This document shows positions 10,965-20,343 of a stretch of DNA of 64,000 bases, in pieces. Below the pieces are notes generated by a model that made no database searches, was not told the DNA's origin, and worked only from the letters and a program-made list of their open reading frames with translations. Source of the stretch: Maribacter sp. 4G9 (GTDB taxonomy: Bacteria > Bacteroidota > Bacteroidia > Flavobacteriales > Flavobacteriaceae). Both the position numbers and the translations under genes were made by a program. The stretch spans positions 62,001 through 126,000 of the forward strand of contig NZ_MDGL01000156.1 of assembly GCF_002742265.1 (NCBI RefSeq). Direction: 5' to 3'. Position 1 is the stretch's first letter; every line of letters starts with the position of its first letter.

Positions 10965-11279
10965 CTAAATTACTTCATTTGATTTCTTGGAAACCCTAAC
11001 TTTTTTTCCATCCCTAACCTCGAAACCTACTCTTGTAGTCTCACCAGATTTTGAATCGATCAATGATAGGTTGGAAATGTGAATTAAAGCTTCCTTTTTC
11101 ACGATTCCACCCTGAGGGTTTTGTGCACTAGGCTTCTCATGTTTGGAAACAACATTGACACCCTCTACAATCGCTTTATTTTTTTCAAGATTTACGGACA
11201 TTACTTTTCCCTCGGAACCTTTATGGTCTCCAGAAACAACCCTTACCGTATCTCCTGTCTTTATCTTTAACTTCTTCAT
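10965..11279 (-). CDS. rplX: 50S ribosomal protein L24
   Basis: Assembly-initiating large-subunit protein (104 aa) with a KOW motif at the N-terminus ([20 protein letters not shown]) and the conserved [14 protein letters not shown] loop. Confidence 0.96.
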   Translation of the reverse strand: MKKLKIKTGDTVRVVSGDHKGSEGKVMSVNLEKNKAIVEGVNVVSKHEKPSAQNPQGGIVKKEALIHISNLSLIDSKSGETTRVGFEVRDGKKVRVSKKSNEVI

Positions 11280-11291
11280 CTTATCAACTAA

Positions 11292-11660
11292 TTATAGTAC
11301 CTCAGGGGCCAATGAAACAATTTTCATGAACTGCTTATCCCTAAGCTCTCTTGCTACAGGACCAAAAACACGTGTACCGCGCATTTCTCCAGCAGGGTTC
11401 AATAACACACATGCGTTGTCATCGAAACGGATATAAGAACCATCAGGCCTTCTAACCTCCTTTTTGGTCCTTACGACCACAGCAGTAGAGACAGCACCTT
11501 TCTTGATACCTCCATTTGGAGTAGCTTCCTTTACAGTAACTACTATCTTGTCACCTATAGAAGCATATCTCCTTTTTGTACCACCAAGAACACGGATAGT
11601 CAAAACTTCCTTGGCTCCGGTATTATCTGCAACCTTTAATCTAGATTCTTGCTGTAACAT
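11292..11660 (-). CDS. rplN: 50S ribosomal protein L14
   Basis: Subunit-interface protein (122 aa), beginning [18 protein letters not shown] and containing [18 protein letters not shown] and [20 protein letters not shown]. It lies 3 bp after rpsQ. Confidence 0.97.
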   Translation of the reverse strand: MLQQESRLKVADNTGAKEVLTIRVLGGTKRRYASIGDKIVVTVKEATPNGGIKKGAVSTAVVVRTKKEVRRPDGSYIRFDDNACVLLNPAGEMRGTRVFGPVARELRDKQFMKIVSLAPEVL

Positions 11661-11663
11661 AAC

Positions 11664-11921
11664 TTATTTGGCTCTTTCTAAGATTTCTACTAACCTCCAA
11701 CACTTGGTCTTGCTCATAGGACGTGTCTCCATAATCTTTACGGTATCACCGATATTACAATCGTTCTTTTCGTCATGGGCAACATATTTCTTTGTTTTCA
11801 AAACGAACTTACCGTACATAGGGTGTTTTACTCTCTTAACTTCAGAAACAACAATGGACTTTTCCATTTTGTCACTGGTTACAACCCCAATTCTTTCCTT
11901 TCTTAAGTTTCTTTTTTCCAT
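11664..11921 (-). CDS. rpsQ: 30S ribosomal protein S17
   Basis: OB-fold small-subunit protein (85 aa) with [14 protein letters not shown] and the [18 protein letters not shown]-terminus. In the normal rpmC-rpsQ-rplN order. Confidence 0.96.
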   Translation of the reverse strand: MEKRNLRKERIGVVTSDKMEKSIVVSEVKRVKHPMYGKFVLKTKKYVAHDEKNDCNIGDTVKIMETRPMSKTKCWRLVEILERAK

Positions 11922-11934
11922 AAAGCAGAACCAA

Positions 11935-12126
11935 TTATTGGTTTTCCCTTTTAGTTAATTCAGTAGCCAATCTTGCAACCGTTCTTCTCACCTTTCTGAT
12001 CTGAAGAGGGTTTTCCAATGGAGTCACAAAATGAGCCATTTTTAAATCTGCATGCTGCTTCTTATACTCTGCAAGTTTTTCCGTAAGTCCATCAACAGAC
12101 AATTCCTTAATTTCCTGATTTTTCAT
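11935..12126 (-). CDS. rpmC: 50S ribosomal protein L29
   Basis: Small two-helix protein at the peptide exit tunnel (63 aa) that helps dock SRP and trigger factor. [18 protein letters not shown] and the [19 protein letters not shown] motif are diagnostic. Confidence 0.96.
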   Translation of the reverse strand: MKNQEIKELSVDGLTEKLAEYKKQHADLKMAHFVTPLENPLQIRKVRRTVARLATELTKRENQ

Positions 12127-12138
12127 AATTTCCTACGA

Positions 12139-12564
12139 TTAATTGTCAACTGTATAATCTCTTGCAACAATAAATTTTGTTCTAACCGGAAGTTTTTGAG
12201 CCGCTAGCCTAAGTGCTTCCTTTGCAATATCCATGGACACCCCGGCAATTTCAAACATTACTCTTCCCGGTTTTACAACGGCCACAAAGTATTCTGGAGC
12301 ACCTTTACCTTTACCCATACGTACCTCCAAAGGTTTTTTGGTAATAGGCTTGTCCGGGAATATTTTTATCCACAATTGACCTTCCCTTTTCATGTACCTA
12401 GTAGCAGCGATACGAGCAGCTTCAATTTGACGGGAAGTCAAAAAAGAAGAGTCCATAGATTTTATTCCGAACATACCATTAGAAAGTTGATGCCCTCTAC
12501 CGGCAATTCCTTTCATCCGGCCTGTCTGCATTTTTCGGAACTTCGTTCTTTTTGGTTGTAACAT
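12139..12564 (-). CDS. rplP: 50S ribosomal protein L16
   Basis: Large-subunit protein next to the A-site tRNA elbow (141 aa). It starts [19 protein letters not shown] and contains [20 protein letters not shown]. Followed by rpmC with a 12-bp gap. Confidence 0.97.
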   Translation of the reverse strand: MLQPKRTKFRKMQTGRMKGIAGRGHQLSNGMFGIKSMDSSFLTSRQIEAARIAATRYMKREGQLWIKIFPDKPITKKPLEVRMGKGKGAPEYFVAVVKPGRVMFEIAGVSMDIAKEALRLAAQKLPVRTKFIVARDYTVDN

Positions 12565-12585
12565 TTTTCTCTACTTCTTTAATTA

Positions 12586-13305
12586 TTACTTTCTACGACG
12601 TGGCTTTCTTGCCCCGTCTTGCTTTCCAGGTTTGGTGGCCTGCCCTTTTTGCATCCCAATTAATGGGGAAAGCTCCCGTTTGCCATAAACCTCACCCTTC
12701 ATAATCCAAACCTTGATTCCTAATTTTCCATAGGTGGTCTGAGCTTCTTGCAATGCATAGTCGATATCCGCCCTAAAAGTGGACAAAGGAATTCTTCCTT
12801 CTTTGTAAGACTCTGATCGTGCCATTTCAGCGCCGTTCAATCTTCCTGAAATCTGAACTTTTATTCCTTCGGCGTTCATTCTCATTGCAGCAGCAATGGC
12901 CATCTTGATAGCCCTTCTAAAGGAAATCCTACTCTCGATTTGTCTAGCAATACTTGCAGCTACAAGATTTGCGTCCAATTCCGGTCTTTTAATCTCATAA
13001 ATATTGATCTGAACCTCTTTATTGGTAATCTTCTTGAGCTCCTCTTTCAATTTATCAACCTCTTGACCTCCCTTACCAATGATAATACCTGGTCTGGCAG
13101 TGGTTACGGTAACCGTAATCAGTTTTAAGGTTCTTTCAATAATAACCCTTGAAACACTTGCCTTGGAAAGCCTAGCATGGATATATTTTCTAATCTTATC
13201 GTCTTCTGCAAGCTTATCGCCATAATCCTTTCCTCCATACCAGTTAGACTCCCATCCCCTGATAATTCCTAGACGATTCCCTATTGGATTTGTTTTCTGT
13301 CCCAT
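12586..13305 (-). CDS. rpsC: 30S ribosomal protein S3
   Basis: mRNA-entry-tunnel protein (239 aa). The type II KH domain carries the [16 protein letters not shown] loop, and the C-terminal domain carries [19 protein letters not shown]. It starts 2 bp after rplV. Confidence 0.97.
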   Translation of the reverse strand: MGQKTNPIGNRLGIIRGWESNWYGGKDYGDKLAEDDKIRKYIHARLSKASVSRVIIERTLKLITVTVTTARPGIIIGKGGQEVDKLKEELKKITNKEVQINIYEIKRPELDANLVAASIARQIESRISFRRAIKMAIAAAMRMNAEGIKVQISGRLNGAEMARSESYKEGRIPLSTFRADIDYALQEAQTTYGKLGIKVWIMKGEVYGKRELSPLIGMQKGQATKPGKQDGARKPRRRK

Positions 13306-13306
13306 T

Positions 13307-13714
13307 CTAGTTCTCTATATTATTGTTAGATCCCAAAACCAAGGTTACATGGTTTGAACGTTTTCTTATCCTATGTGCTCTTCCCTGTGGTGCCGGACGC
13401 AATCTCTTTAGCATTGTACCGCTATCCACACGAATCTCGGAAACTATCAAGTCAGCATCTTCCAAACTTGCATCCTCATTCTTCGCCTGCCAATTTGCCA
13501 AGGCCGAAAGCAACAATTTCTCTAGTTTTCTGGAAGCTTCCTTAGGATTAAATCTTAATATAGCTAGCGCCTTTTCAACCTTTTCACCTCGTACCAAATC
13601 GGCCACAAGCCTCATTTTCCTAGGTGAAGTAGGACAATTGTTCAATTTAGCGAAAGCTACTTTCTGCTTTTCAGCCTTAATTCTTTCGGCCATCTGTTTT
13701 TTACGAACTCCCAT
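13307..13714 (-). CDS. rplV: 50S ribosomal protein L22
   Basis: Exit-tunnel protein (135 aa). [20 protein letters not shown] and the C-terminal hairpin [20 protein letters not shown], which lines the tunnel and the macrolide site, are present. Confidence 0.97.
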   Translation of the reverse strand: MGVRKKQMAERIKAEKQKVAFAKLNNCPTSPRKMRLVADLVRGEKVEKALAILRFNPKEASRKLEKLLLSALANWQAKNEDASLEDADLIVSEIRVDSGTMLKRLRPAPQGRAHRIRKRSNHVTLVLGSNNNIEN

Positions 13715-13717
13715 AGC

Positions 13718-13996
13718 TTACTTCTTTCCTTTATTCTTTGCACCTGCATGACCCCTAAAAGATCTTGTAGGTGAAAATTCCCCTAATTTATGCCCAACCA
13801 TGTTCTCCGTTACGAAAACAGGTACGAATTGTTTCCCATTATGAACAGCGATAGTCAGTCCAACAAAATCAGGTGTAATCATTGATGCCCTTGACCATGT
13901 CTTAATAACTGATTTCTTACCAGAAGAAACACTGTCCTGTATTTTCTTCTCTAAACTGTAATGAACGTAAGGTCCTTTTTTTAGTGAACGTGCCAT
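13718..13996 (-). CDS. rpsS: 30S ribosomal protein S19
   Basis: Small-subunit head protein (92 aa) starting [19 protein letters not shown], with [20 protein letters not shown] near the end. It lies 3 bp before rplV. Confidence 0.97.
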   Translation of the reverse strand: MARSLKKGPYVHYSLEKKIQDSVSSGKKSVIKTWSRASMITPDFVGLTIAVHNGKQFVPVFVTENMVGHKLGEFSPTRSFRGHAGAKNKGKK

Positions 13997-14009
13997 TTCT
14001 TTCTACTTT

Positions 14010-14834
14010 TTATTTCTTTCTACGTTCTATTATATACTTGTTGGTACTCTTGGTCTTGGAACGAGTCCTGTACCCTTTGGCTGGAATACCTTTTCTAGAT
14101 CTTGGATGACCACCGGAAGCCCTACCTTCACCACCACCCATTGGGTGATCCACAGGGTTCATGGCTACTGGCCTAGTCCTTGGTCTTCTGCCCAACCATC
14201 TGCTTCTACCCGCTTTACCGGACACCAACAATTGGTGGTCAGAATTAGAAACTGCACCTATAGTCGCCATACAAGAAGACAAAACCAATCTTGTTTCACC
14301 TGATGGCATCTTAACCGTTACGAATTTTCCATCTTTTGCCATTAATTGTGCAAAAGTACCTGCACTCCTTGCCATAACCGCACCCTGACCAGGACGCAAT
14401 TCGATACAAGAAATAATAGTACCCAATGGAATTTCGCTTAGAGGCAACGCATTTCCAATCTCAGGCGCAGAACCTGCACCGGCAGAAACTTGTTGGTCCA
14501 CCTTTAATCCATTTTGGGCAACAACGTATCTTTTTTCGCCATCAACGTACTCCAAAAGCGCTATAAAAGCCGTTCTGTTTGGATCGTATTCGATAGACTT
14601 TACCGTAGCGGCAACATCCTGCTTATCTCTCTTAAAATCGATAACACGGTACCTTCTCTTATGCCCACCACCTTTTTGGCGTATGGTCATCTTTCCTTGA
14701 CTGTTTCTACCTCCCGACTTTTTTAACGGAGCAAGCAAGCTTTTTTCCGGCTTATCAGCAGTAATGGCGTCAAACCCGTTTACTACTCTAAAACGCTGTC
14801 CAGGAGTGATTGGTTTTAATTTTCTAACTGACAT
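14010..14834 (-). CDS. rplB: 50S ribosomal protein L2
   Basis: Universally conserved large-subunit protein needed for subunit joining and peptidyl transfer (274 aa). The RNA-binding N-terminal half includes [20 protein letters not shown]; the C-terminal part has [20 protein letters not shown] with the functionally important His. Confidence 0.98.
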   Translation of the reverse strand: MSVRKLKPITPGQRFRVVNGFDAITADKPEKSLLAPLKKSGGRNSQGKMTIRQKGGGHKRRYRVIDFKRDKQDVAATVKSIEYDPNRTAFIALLEYVDGEKRYVVAQNGLKVDQQVSAGAGSAPEIGNALPLSEIPLGTIISCIELRPGQGAVMARSAGTFAQLMAKDGKFVTVKMPSGETRLVLSSCMATIGAVSNSDHQLLVSGKAGRSRWLGRRPRTRPVAMNPVDHPMGGGEGRASGGHPRSRKGIPAKGYRTRSKTKSTNKYIIERRKK

Positions 14835-14843
14835 TTCTTGTCT

Positions 14844-15134
14844 TTATAGATTACTGTAAAAATCAATTATATCACCTTCCACAACATCAACAATCGCCTT
14901 CTTAGTTGCGTTTGTCTTCCCATGCTGTACACCAGTTTTCGTAAATCTGGTCTTTCTTGTCGGCCCATAATTCATCGTTCTAACTTTCTTGACCGAAACA
15001 CCATAAGTAGCCTCAACAGCATCTTTAATCTGAATCTTGTTGGCCTTCGGATCAACTAGGAAACCATAACGGTTATTCAACTCGCCCTCGGCAGTCATTT
15101 TTTCCGTTATAATTGGTTTTATCAACACACTCAT
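14844..15134 (-). CDS. rplW: 50S ribosomal protein L23
   Basis: Exit-tunnel docking protein for trigger factor and SRP (96 aa). Starts MSVLIKPIITEKMTAEGELN and contains YGVSVKKVRTMNYGPTRKTR. Gap of 4 bp from rplD. Confidence 0.97.
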   Translation of the reverse strand: MSVLIKPIITEKMTAEGELNNRYGFLVDPKANKIQIKDAVEATYGVSVKKVRTMNYGPTRKTRFTKTGVQHGKTNATKKAIVDVVEGDIIDFYSNL

Positions 15135-15138
15135 GATA

Positions 15139-15771
15139 CTACTTATTAGTTAAATTTGATTCGATTCCTTCCAGAGAGCCTTCCAACAATACCACATTTG
15201 ATGCATTAAGTATTTTGTAAGTGCTTAATTCTGAATTAGTTATAACATCGGAACCCTTGAAATTTCGAGAAGACAAATATACACCTTTATTTGAACCGCC
15301 CAACACTATTAAAGACTTTTTGTTTTCCAATCCCAATGACTTTAAAACATTTACAAAATCCTTGGTCTTCGGTGTGTCAAAATCGAAGTCTTCTACTACC
15401 ATTATCGCATTGTCCTTGGACTTGATGCTCAATGCAGATTTTCTTGCCAAACGCTTTAGGTTCTTATTCAGTTTTTGGGTATAATCCTTGGGTCTTGGCC
15501 CAAATATCCTACCTCCACCTCTAAAAACCGGAGACTTAATACTACCAGCCCTGGCGGTACCTGTACCTTTCTGCTTTTTAATCTTTCTTGTACTACCGGC
15601 TATTTCTCCGCGCTCCTTTGCCTTGTGTGTACCTTGTCTTTGATGGGCCAAATATTGTTTAACATCCAGATATACTGCATGCTCATTAGGCTCTATTGCG
15701 AATACGCTATCAGAAAGCTCAGCTTTTCTTCCCGTATCTTTTCCATTTATATCTAATACTGCTACCTTCAT
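15139..15771 (-). CDS. rplD: 50S ribosomal protein L4
   Basis: Exit-tunnel protein (210 aa from the chosen start). The conserved loop [19 protein letters not shown] and [18 protein letters not shown] are clear. Two in-frame ATGs exist, at 15780 and 15771. I prefer 15771 because it overlaps the rplC stop as TAATG and gives the usual family N-terminus [19 protein letters not shown]; starting at 15780 would add MAV. In E. coli L4 represses the S10 operon; no leader resembling that was found. Confidence 0.95.
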   Translation of the reverse strand: MKVAVLDINGKDTGRKAELSDSVFAIEPNEHAVYLDVKQYLAHQRQGTHKAKERGEIAGSTRKIKKQKGTGTARAGSIKSPVFRGGGRIFGPRPKDYTQKLNKNLKRLARKSALSIKSKDNAIMVVEDFDFDTPKTKDFVNVLKSLGLENKKSLIVLGGSNKGVYLSSRNFKGSDVITNSELSTYKILNASNVVLLEGSLEGIESNLTNK

Positions 15772-16394
15772 TACTGCCATCTTTGAATAGTTACATACCC
15801 ATTTTTATGACCAGGAACACATCCTTTTAGAACTAAAAGGTTTTTCTCCGGAACTACCTTCAAAACCCTAAGATTTTGCACGGTAACTTTTTCACCACCC
15901 ATTCTTCCTGCCATTTTCATTCCTTTGAAAACCCTAGCTGGATAAGAAGCGGCACCAATAGATCCTGGAGCCCTAAGCCTGTTATGTTGACCATGGGTCG
16001 ATTGACCAACACCGCCAAAACCGTGTCTTTTAACAACACCTTGGAAACCTTTACCTTTGGATGTACCTATGACATCCACAAATTCTCCTTCTACAAACAG
16101 GTCAACACCTAGGGTGTCTCCCAATTTATACTCTCCTTCAAAACCTTGGAACTCAACGACTTTTTTCTTGGGAGAAGCACCTGCCTTTTTAAAATGACCA
16201 GATTCGGCCTTATTAGCACGTTTTTCTGCCTTGTCATCGAAACCAAGTTGAAGGGCATTATACCCGTCTACCTCTTCGGTTCTGACTTGGGTAACTACAC
16301 ATGGTCCAGCCTCGATAACGGTACATGGAATGTTCTTTCCATTCTCGTCAAAAATGCTGGTCATGCCTACTTTCTTTCCTATTAACCCAGACAT
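15771..16394 (-). CDS. rplC: 50S ribosomal protein L3
   Basis: Large-subunit assembly protein near the peptidyl transferase centre (207 aa). It starts [19 protein letters not shown] and has the central extension [20 protein letters not shown]. It is separated from rpsJ by an unusual 225-bp spacer and its stop overlaps the rplD start by one base. Confidence 0.97.
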   Translation of the reverse strand: MSGLIGKKVGMTSIFDENGKNIPCTVIEAGPCVVTQVRTEEVDGYNALQLGFDDKAEKRANKAESGHFKKAGASPKKKVVEFQGFEGEYKLGDTLGVDLFVEGEFVDVIGTSKGKGFQGVVKRHGFGGVGQSTHGQHNRLRAPGSIGAASYPARVFKGMKMAGRMGGEKVTVQNLRVLKVVPEKNLLVLKGCVPGHKNGYVTIQRWQ

Positions 16395-16510
16395 ACTTTA
16401 ATTATTAATTAATATTTATTAAAAACTTTTCAAAAAAATAGGGCCAAAAATAATTCAACCCTGAAATTATTTTATCTCCGTTTTTCCCTCGCCCGCAGCT
16501 TAGGACATGT

Positions 16511-16535
16511 ATATTCCGAATTTTTTTCGGAATAT
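16511..16535. repeat. Perfect 10-bp inverted repeat, 5-nt loop
   Basis: ATATTCCGAA, five T, TTCGGAATAT. On the minus (transcribed) strand the loop is A-rich and no T-run follows, so it is not a classical terminator for the ribosomal transcript. On the plus strand TTTTAG follows only weakly. Confidence 0.75.
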
Positions 16536-16552
16536 TTTAGACATTGGCACAG

Positions 16553-16574
16553 ACACTTCGACTATGCTCAGTGT
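16553..16574. repeat. Repeat-like element with ACACT/AGTGT ends
   Basis: A 22-bp element with core CACTTCGACTATGCTCAGTG bounded by a 5-bp inverted repeat (ACACT / AGTGT). It resembles the CTTCGACTnCGCTCAG-type short interspersed element that I associate with intergenic regions of many bacterial genomes. Only this copy was found in the window, so the assignment rests on memory of the motif. Confidence 0.4.
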
Positions 16575-16586
16575 TTGTTCGGCTAG

Positions 16587-16612
16587 CGATTCTCCTTAAA
16601 CAAAGAGAATCG
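16587..16612 (-). repeat. 8-bp hairpin immediately after rpsJ
   Basis: CGATTCTC and GAGAATCG separated by 10 nt. It begins 8 nt past the rpsJ stop. No T-run follows on the minus strand, so an mRNA-stabilising or processing role is as likely as termination. Confidence 0.5.
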
Positions 16613-16619
16613 AGTCTCA

Positions 16620-16925
16620 CTAAACCTTGATCTCTACCTCAACACCACTAGGAAGCTCGAGCTTCATAAGAGCATCGATAGTTTTAGAAGAGGAGCTATA
16701 TATATCCAACAACCTCTTGTAAGAACTAAGTTGAAATTGCTCTCTCGACTTTTTGTTTACGTGCGGAGAACGCAATACGGTAAATATCTTTTTGTGTGTT
16801 GGCAAAGGAATTGGTCCCGTTACAACAGCACCGGTAGTCTTTACCGTTTTTACGATTTTCTCAGCAGATTTGTCCACCAAATTATGATCGTAAGACTTAA
16901 GCTTTATTCTAATTTTCTGACTCAT
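16620..16925 (-). CDS. rpsJ: 30S ribosomal protein S10 / NusE
   Basis: Small-subunit head protein and NusE antitermination/NusG-coupling factor (101 aa). [20 protein letters not shown] and [20 protein letters not shown] are conserved. It starts 9 bp after fusA, so the str and S10 blocks are joined, and it is followed by the structured spacer before rplC. Confidence 0.97.
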   Translation of the reverse strand: MSQKIRIKLKSYDHNLVDKSAEKIVKTVKTTGAVVTGPIPLPTHKKIFTVLRSPHVNKKSREQFQLSSYKRLLDIYSSSSKTIDALMKLELPSGVEVEIKV

Positions 16926-16934
16926 TTCCTTAAA

Positions 16935-19064
16935 TTATGCTGTTATACCTTTTGCTGCTTTTATAACCTCTTCGGATATGTTGGCAGGCGTTTCCGCGTA
17001 ATGTGAGAACTCCATGGTAGAAGTTGCCCTACCGGAAGAAAGGGTTCTTAATGATGTTACATAACCGAACATTTCGGACAAAGGTACCGTCGCCTTAACG
17101 ACCTTAGCTCCAGCACGGTCAGACATATTGCTCACCTGACCTCTTCTTCTGTTCAAATCGCCAACGATATCACCCATGTTTTCTTCTGGGGTGATTACTT
17201 CCAATTTCATGATTGGCTCCAACAACACCGCCCTTGCAGCTTTTGCGGCAGCTTTATAACCCATCTTTGCAGCCAATTCGAAAGATAATGAATCGGAATC
17301 CACAGCATGGAAAGAACCATCCTTAAGGGTTACCTTCATGCTATCCATTTCAAAACCGGCCAATGGGCCATTTTTCATAGCCTCCCTGAATCCTTTTTCT
17401 ACAGCAGGTATATATTCCTTGGGAACGTTACCTCCTTTAACCTCGTTTACAAATTCAAGGCCTGATTTTTCTTCATCAGTAACGGGCTCCATAGTAAAGA
17501 CAATATCTGCAAACTTACCACGTCCACCAGATTGTTTCTTGTAAACTTCCCTATGGTCAGCAGCCCTGGTAATAGCTTCCTTGTACTCAACCTGAGGTTG
17601 GCCTTGATTCACTTCTACCTTAAATTCCCTTCTCAAACGATCCACGATAATATCCAAGTGAAGCTCACCCATACCGGAAATAATCGTTTGACCAGAAGCC
17701 TCGTCCGTTTTTACTTGGAAGGTTGGATCCTCCTCGGCCAATTTCGCCAAAGCCATTCCTAACTTATCAACATCCGCCTTGGTTTTTGGTTCCACAGCGA
17801 TACCGATCACAGGGTCAGGGAAATTCATACTTTCCAAAACAATGGGATGCTTCTCATCAGACATGGTATCCCCTGTCTTGATATCCTTGAATCCCACTGC
17901 TGCACCAATATCCCCAGCTTCGATAAAATCGATAGCATTTTGTTTATTGGAATGCATTTGATATATACGAGAAATACGTTCCTTTTTTCCAGATCTGTTG
18001 TTCAATATATAAGAACCTGCTTCCAATCGACCGGAATACGTCCTAAAAAACGCCAATCTTCCCACAAAGGGATCCGTAGCAATTTTAAAAGCCAAGGCAG
18101 CAAAAGGCTCTTTGGCATCCGGTTTACGAATAACAACCTCTCCCGTATCTGGATTAGTTCCTTCTATGGCATCCTTATCCAAAGGAGAAGGCAAATACCT
18201 ACAAACAGCATCCAACAAGAATTGAACACCTTTATTTTTAAAGGAAGAACCACAAATCATAGGTATTATGGCCCTATCCATAACGGCAGCCCTCAAAGCG
18301 GCGTGCACTTCATCTTCAGTAATGGATTCCTCATCCTCAAAGAATTTCTCCATCAATGCTTCATCATATTCCGCAACAGCTTCAATCAAGGCAGCTCTGT
18401 ACTCCTTAACCTCCGCCTTCATTTCTTCAGGAATATCGATTACATCAAATGTAGAACCAAAGTTATCTTCATGCCAAACAATAGCCCTATTTTTAGCCAG
18501 GTCCACTATTCCTTTAAAGTCCGCTTCATCACCGATCGGTAAAACAATTGGTACGGCATTCGAACCCAACATTTCCTTCACCTGATTACAGACTGCTAGG
18601 AAATTAGCGCCCTGACGGTCCATTTTGTTCACAAAACCAATTCGCGGCACCTTATAGTTATCGGCCAATCTCCAGTTAGTTTCAGACTGAGGCTCAACAC
18701 CATCAACCGCACTAAACAAAAAGACCAGTCCATCAAGCACTCGTAAAGACCTGTTCACCTCAACGGTGAAGTCAACGTGACCCGGTGTATCAATAATATT
18801 AAAGTGATAACTATTTGCATCCTCAGTAGGCTCCCCATCTACTCTAGGAAAAACCCACTCACAAGTGGTAGCGGCTGAAGTAATGGTAATTCCACGTTCT
18901 TGCTCTTGCTCCATCCAGTCCATTGTGGCAGCACCATCATGAACCTCACCTATCTTATGACTAACACCTGTATAAAAAAGTATACGCTCGGTAGTCGTTG
19001 TTTTACCGGCGTCAATATGCGCGGCAATCCCAATATTTCTTGTTAATCTTAAATCTCTTGCCAT
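16935..19064 (-). CDS. fusA: Elongation factor G
   Basis: Translocation GTPase (709 aa). G-domain motifs are [12 protein letters not shown] (P-loop), DTPGHVDFT (G3) and NKMD (G4); domains II-V follow, including [14 protein letters not shown] (domain III) and the domain IV/V region [20 protein letters not shown]. It lies 5 bp after rpsG in the str block. tuf is not adjacent; in this window rpsJ follows directly. Confidence 0.98.
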   Translation of the reverse strand: MARDLRLTRNIGIAAHIDAGKTTTTERILFYTGVSHKIGEVHDGAATMDWMEQEQERGITITSAATTCEWVFPRVDGEPTEDANSYHFNIIDTPGHVDFTVEVNRSLRVLDGLVFLFSAVDGVEPQSETNWRLADNYKVPRIGFVNKMDRQGANFLAVCNQVKEMLGSNAVPIVLPIGDEADFKGIVDLAKNRAIVWHEDNFGSTFDVIDIPEEMKAEVKEYRAALIEAVAEYDEALMEKFFEDEESITEDEVHAALRAAVMDRAIIPMICGSSFKNKGVQFLLDAVCRYLPSPLDKDAIEGTNPDTGEVVIRKPDAKEPFAALAFKIATDPFVGRLAFFRTYSGRLEAGSYILNNRSGKKERISRIYQMHSNKQNAIDFIEAGDIGAAVGFKDIKTGDTMSDEKHPIVLESMNFPDPVIGIAVEPKTKADVDKLGMALAKLAEEDPTFQVKTDEASGQTIISGMGELHLDIIVDRLRREFKVEVNQGQPQVEYKEAITRAADHREVYKKQSGGRGKFADIVFTMEPVTDEEKSGLEFVNEVKGGNVPKEYIPAVEKGFREAMKNGPLAGFEMDSMKVTLKDGSFHAVDSDSLSFELAAKMGYKAAAKAARAVLLEPIMKLEVITPEENMGDIVGDLNRRRGQVSNMSDRAGAKVVKATVPLSEMFGYVTSLRTLSSGRATSTMEFSHYAETPANISEEVIKAAKGITA

Positions 19065-19069
19065 TTTAA

Positions 19070-19546
19070 TTAGAATCTAAAGTGGGAAAATGCTTTGTTC
19101 GCCTCTGCCATCTTGTGGGTGTCGACCCTCTTTTTAACAGCAGCACCTTCTTCCTTAGCCGCAGCCAAAATCTCGGCAGCCAATTTTTGGGACATTCCTT
19201 TCTCGTTACGCTTTCTAGAGTAACTTATCAACCACTTCATTGCGGTAGAAATTTTTCTGTCCGGTCTAATTTGCATGGGTATTTGAAACGTTGCACCTCC
19301 AACCCTTCTACTCCTTACCTCTACATGGGGCATTACATTGCTCAATGCATCCTTCCATAACTCAAGTGCAGTTTTCTCGTCATCTGTCTTTTTTGCCTCG
19401 ACAATATCGATTGCATCATAAAAAACACTAAACGCTACTGACTTTTTACCATCCCACATCATCATATTCACAAATCTTGTTACCAATTGGTCATTGAATC
19501 GTGGATCTGGTAAAAGTGGTCTTTTCTTTGCCTGTCTTTTTCTCAT
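19070..19546 (-). CDS. rpsG: 30S ribosomal protein S7
   Basis: 16S rRNA 3' major-domain assembly initiator (158 aa). [20 protein letters not shown] and [20 protein letters not shown] are diagnostic. It is co-transcribed after rpsL with a 23-bp gap. Confidence 0.97.
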   Translation of the reverse strand: MRKRQAKKRPLLPDPRFNDQLVTRFVNMMMWDGKKSVAFSVFYDAIDIVEAKKTDDEKTALELWKDALSNVMPHVEVRSRRVGGATFQIPMQIRPDRKISTAMKWLISYSRKRNEKGMSQKLAAEILAAAKEEGAAVKKRVDTHKMAEANKAFSHFRF

Positions 19547-19569
19547 TACTTCTTTTTAAAAAGTGTTAA

Positions 19570-19944
19570 CTACTTCTTGGGACGTTTTGCACCATATTTA
19601 GACCTACGTTGTGTTCTACCGGCCACCCCTGCTGTGTCCAATGCCCCACGAACGATATGGTATCTAACCCCTGGTAAGTCCTTTACTCTCCCGCCTCTTA
19701 CCAATACTATCGAGTGCTCTTGCAAATTGTGACCCTCACCAGGAATATAGGCATTAACCTCTTTCCCGTTAGTCAACCTAACCCTTGCAACTTTTCTCAT
19801 TGCAGAATTCGGTTTTTTAGGAGTAGTCGTATATACCCTAGTACATACACCCCTTCTCTGAGGACACGAATCCAAAGCAGCCGATTTACTCTTCTTGGTA
19901 ATTGTGGCCCTTCCTGTTCGTACTAATTGTGAAATTGTTGGCAT
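19570..19944 (-). CDS. rpsL: 30S ribosomal protein S12
   Basis: Decoding-site protein (124 aa), first gene of the cluster. [19 protein letters not shown] and [17 protein letters not shown] are intact; the lysines in these loops are the positions where streptomycin-resistance changes usually occur, so the allele looks wild type (inference). A consensus promoter lies 45 bp upstream. Confidence 0.97.
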   Translation of the reverse strand: MPTISQLVRTGRATITKKSKSAALDSCPQRRGVCTRVYTTTPKKPNSAMRKVARVRLTNGKEVNAYIPGEGHNLQEHSIVLVRGGRVKDLPGVRYHIVRGALDTAGVAGRTQRRSKYGAKRPKK

Positions 19945-19988
19945 ACTATATAAATATGTATAAAATTTACCCTTTGTTTAAGGGTCGG

Positions 19989-20019
19989 CAAATGTAGTGA
20001 TATTTCACTATAAAACAAA
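19989..20019 (-). promoter_or_regulatory. Promoter of the str-S10-spc-alpha cluster
   Basis: On the minus strand TTTG (20016-20019) is followed after exactly 19 bp by TACATTTG (19989-19996), a perfect match to the Bacteroidota housekeeping promoter TTTG-N19-TAnnTTTG recognised by the primary sigma factor. Transcription would start about 40 nt before the rpsL ATG. Confidence 0.88.
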
Positions 20020-20285
20020 CCCTACTTTAAATATTTTGGAAACTTTTTTATGAATCCTTTTCTTCTGCGTTCACAAATCAAAAAAATGCCCTTATAAGTG
20101 TTCCAAAACTTCAGAACTTTTGAATATTCTTGAAAAAACTTTCTTTTTCCCTCTTTTCAGAATTATAAATAATTACAGAATTCTCAATATTTGAGCTGTT
20201 ATATTACATTATATAAAATCCACTTAGTGTTTAATCTATAACTCCTAAGAATACTTAGGCTTCTTAAAGTTTTATTAAAATTCCC

Positions 20286-20316
20286 TTGGATTATTAACGC
20301 CATTTTGTGATTTTTG
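20286..20316 (+). promoter_or_regulatory. Candidate promoter of the susCD-like pair
   Basis: TTG (20286-20288), a 20-bp spacer and GATTTTTG (20309-20316), one mismatch to TAnnTTTG. It lies 27 bp upstream of the SusC-like ATG. Weaker than the rpsL and mpl promoters. Confidence 0.4.
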
Positions 20317-20343
20317 CTGCTAGCTAATTCAAATAATTAAAAA

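Larger units (their letters stand above)
16395..16619 (-). other. Structured spacer between rpsJ and rplC
   Basis: This is the longest gap inside the ribosomal cluster and holds no credible gene. In transcription order it contains an 8-bp hairpin just after rpsJ (16587-16612), an imperfect repeat-like element (16553-16574), a perfect 10-bp inverted repeat (16511-16535), a TAnnTTTG-like box (TATTTTTG on the minus strand at 16445-16452) and an AT-rich run to the rplC start. It could be an attenuation or processing site, or carry a secondary promoter; no -33 element at the expected 19-bp spacing was found. Confidence 0.6.
19945..20343. other. Divergent intergenic region, rpsL and susC-like
   Basis: About 400 bp without a gene. 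The rpsL-proximal end carries a perfect Bacteroidota promoter on the minus strand. The susC-proximal end carries a weaker plus-strand promoter candidate and a 6-bp inverted repeat (CCTAAG, AATA, CTTAGG, 20244-20259) that could be an operator. The middle is AT-rich and I see no reading frame of interest in it. Confidence 0.7.

Noticed and set aside
16511-16535. Terminator for rpsJ
   Set aside because: The stem is perfect, but on the transcribed strand no T-run follows, so it is listed as an inverted repeat only.
17847-18542. A 231-codon open frame antisense to fusA
   Set aside because: Fully contained in the highly conserved EF-G gene; product has no family features.
19945-20343. A riboswitch before the SusC-like gene
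   Set aside because: The leader is AT-rich with only a 6-bp hairpin; no known riboswitch core motif was recognised.
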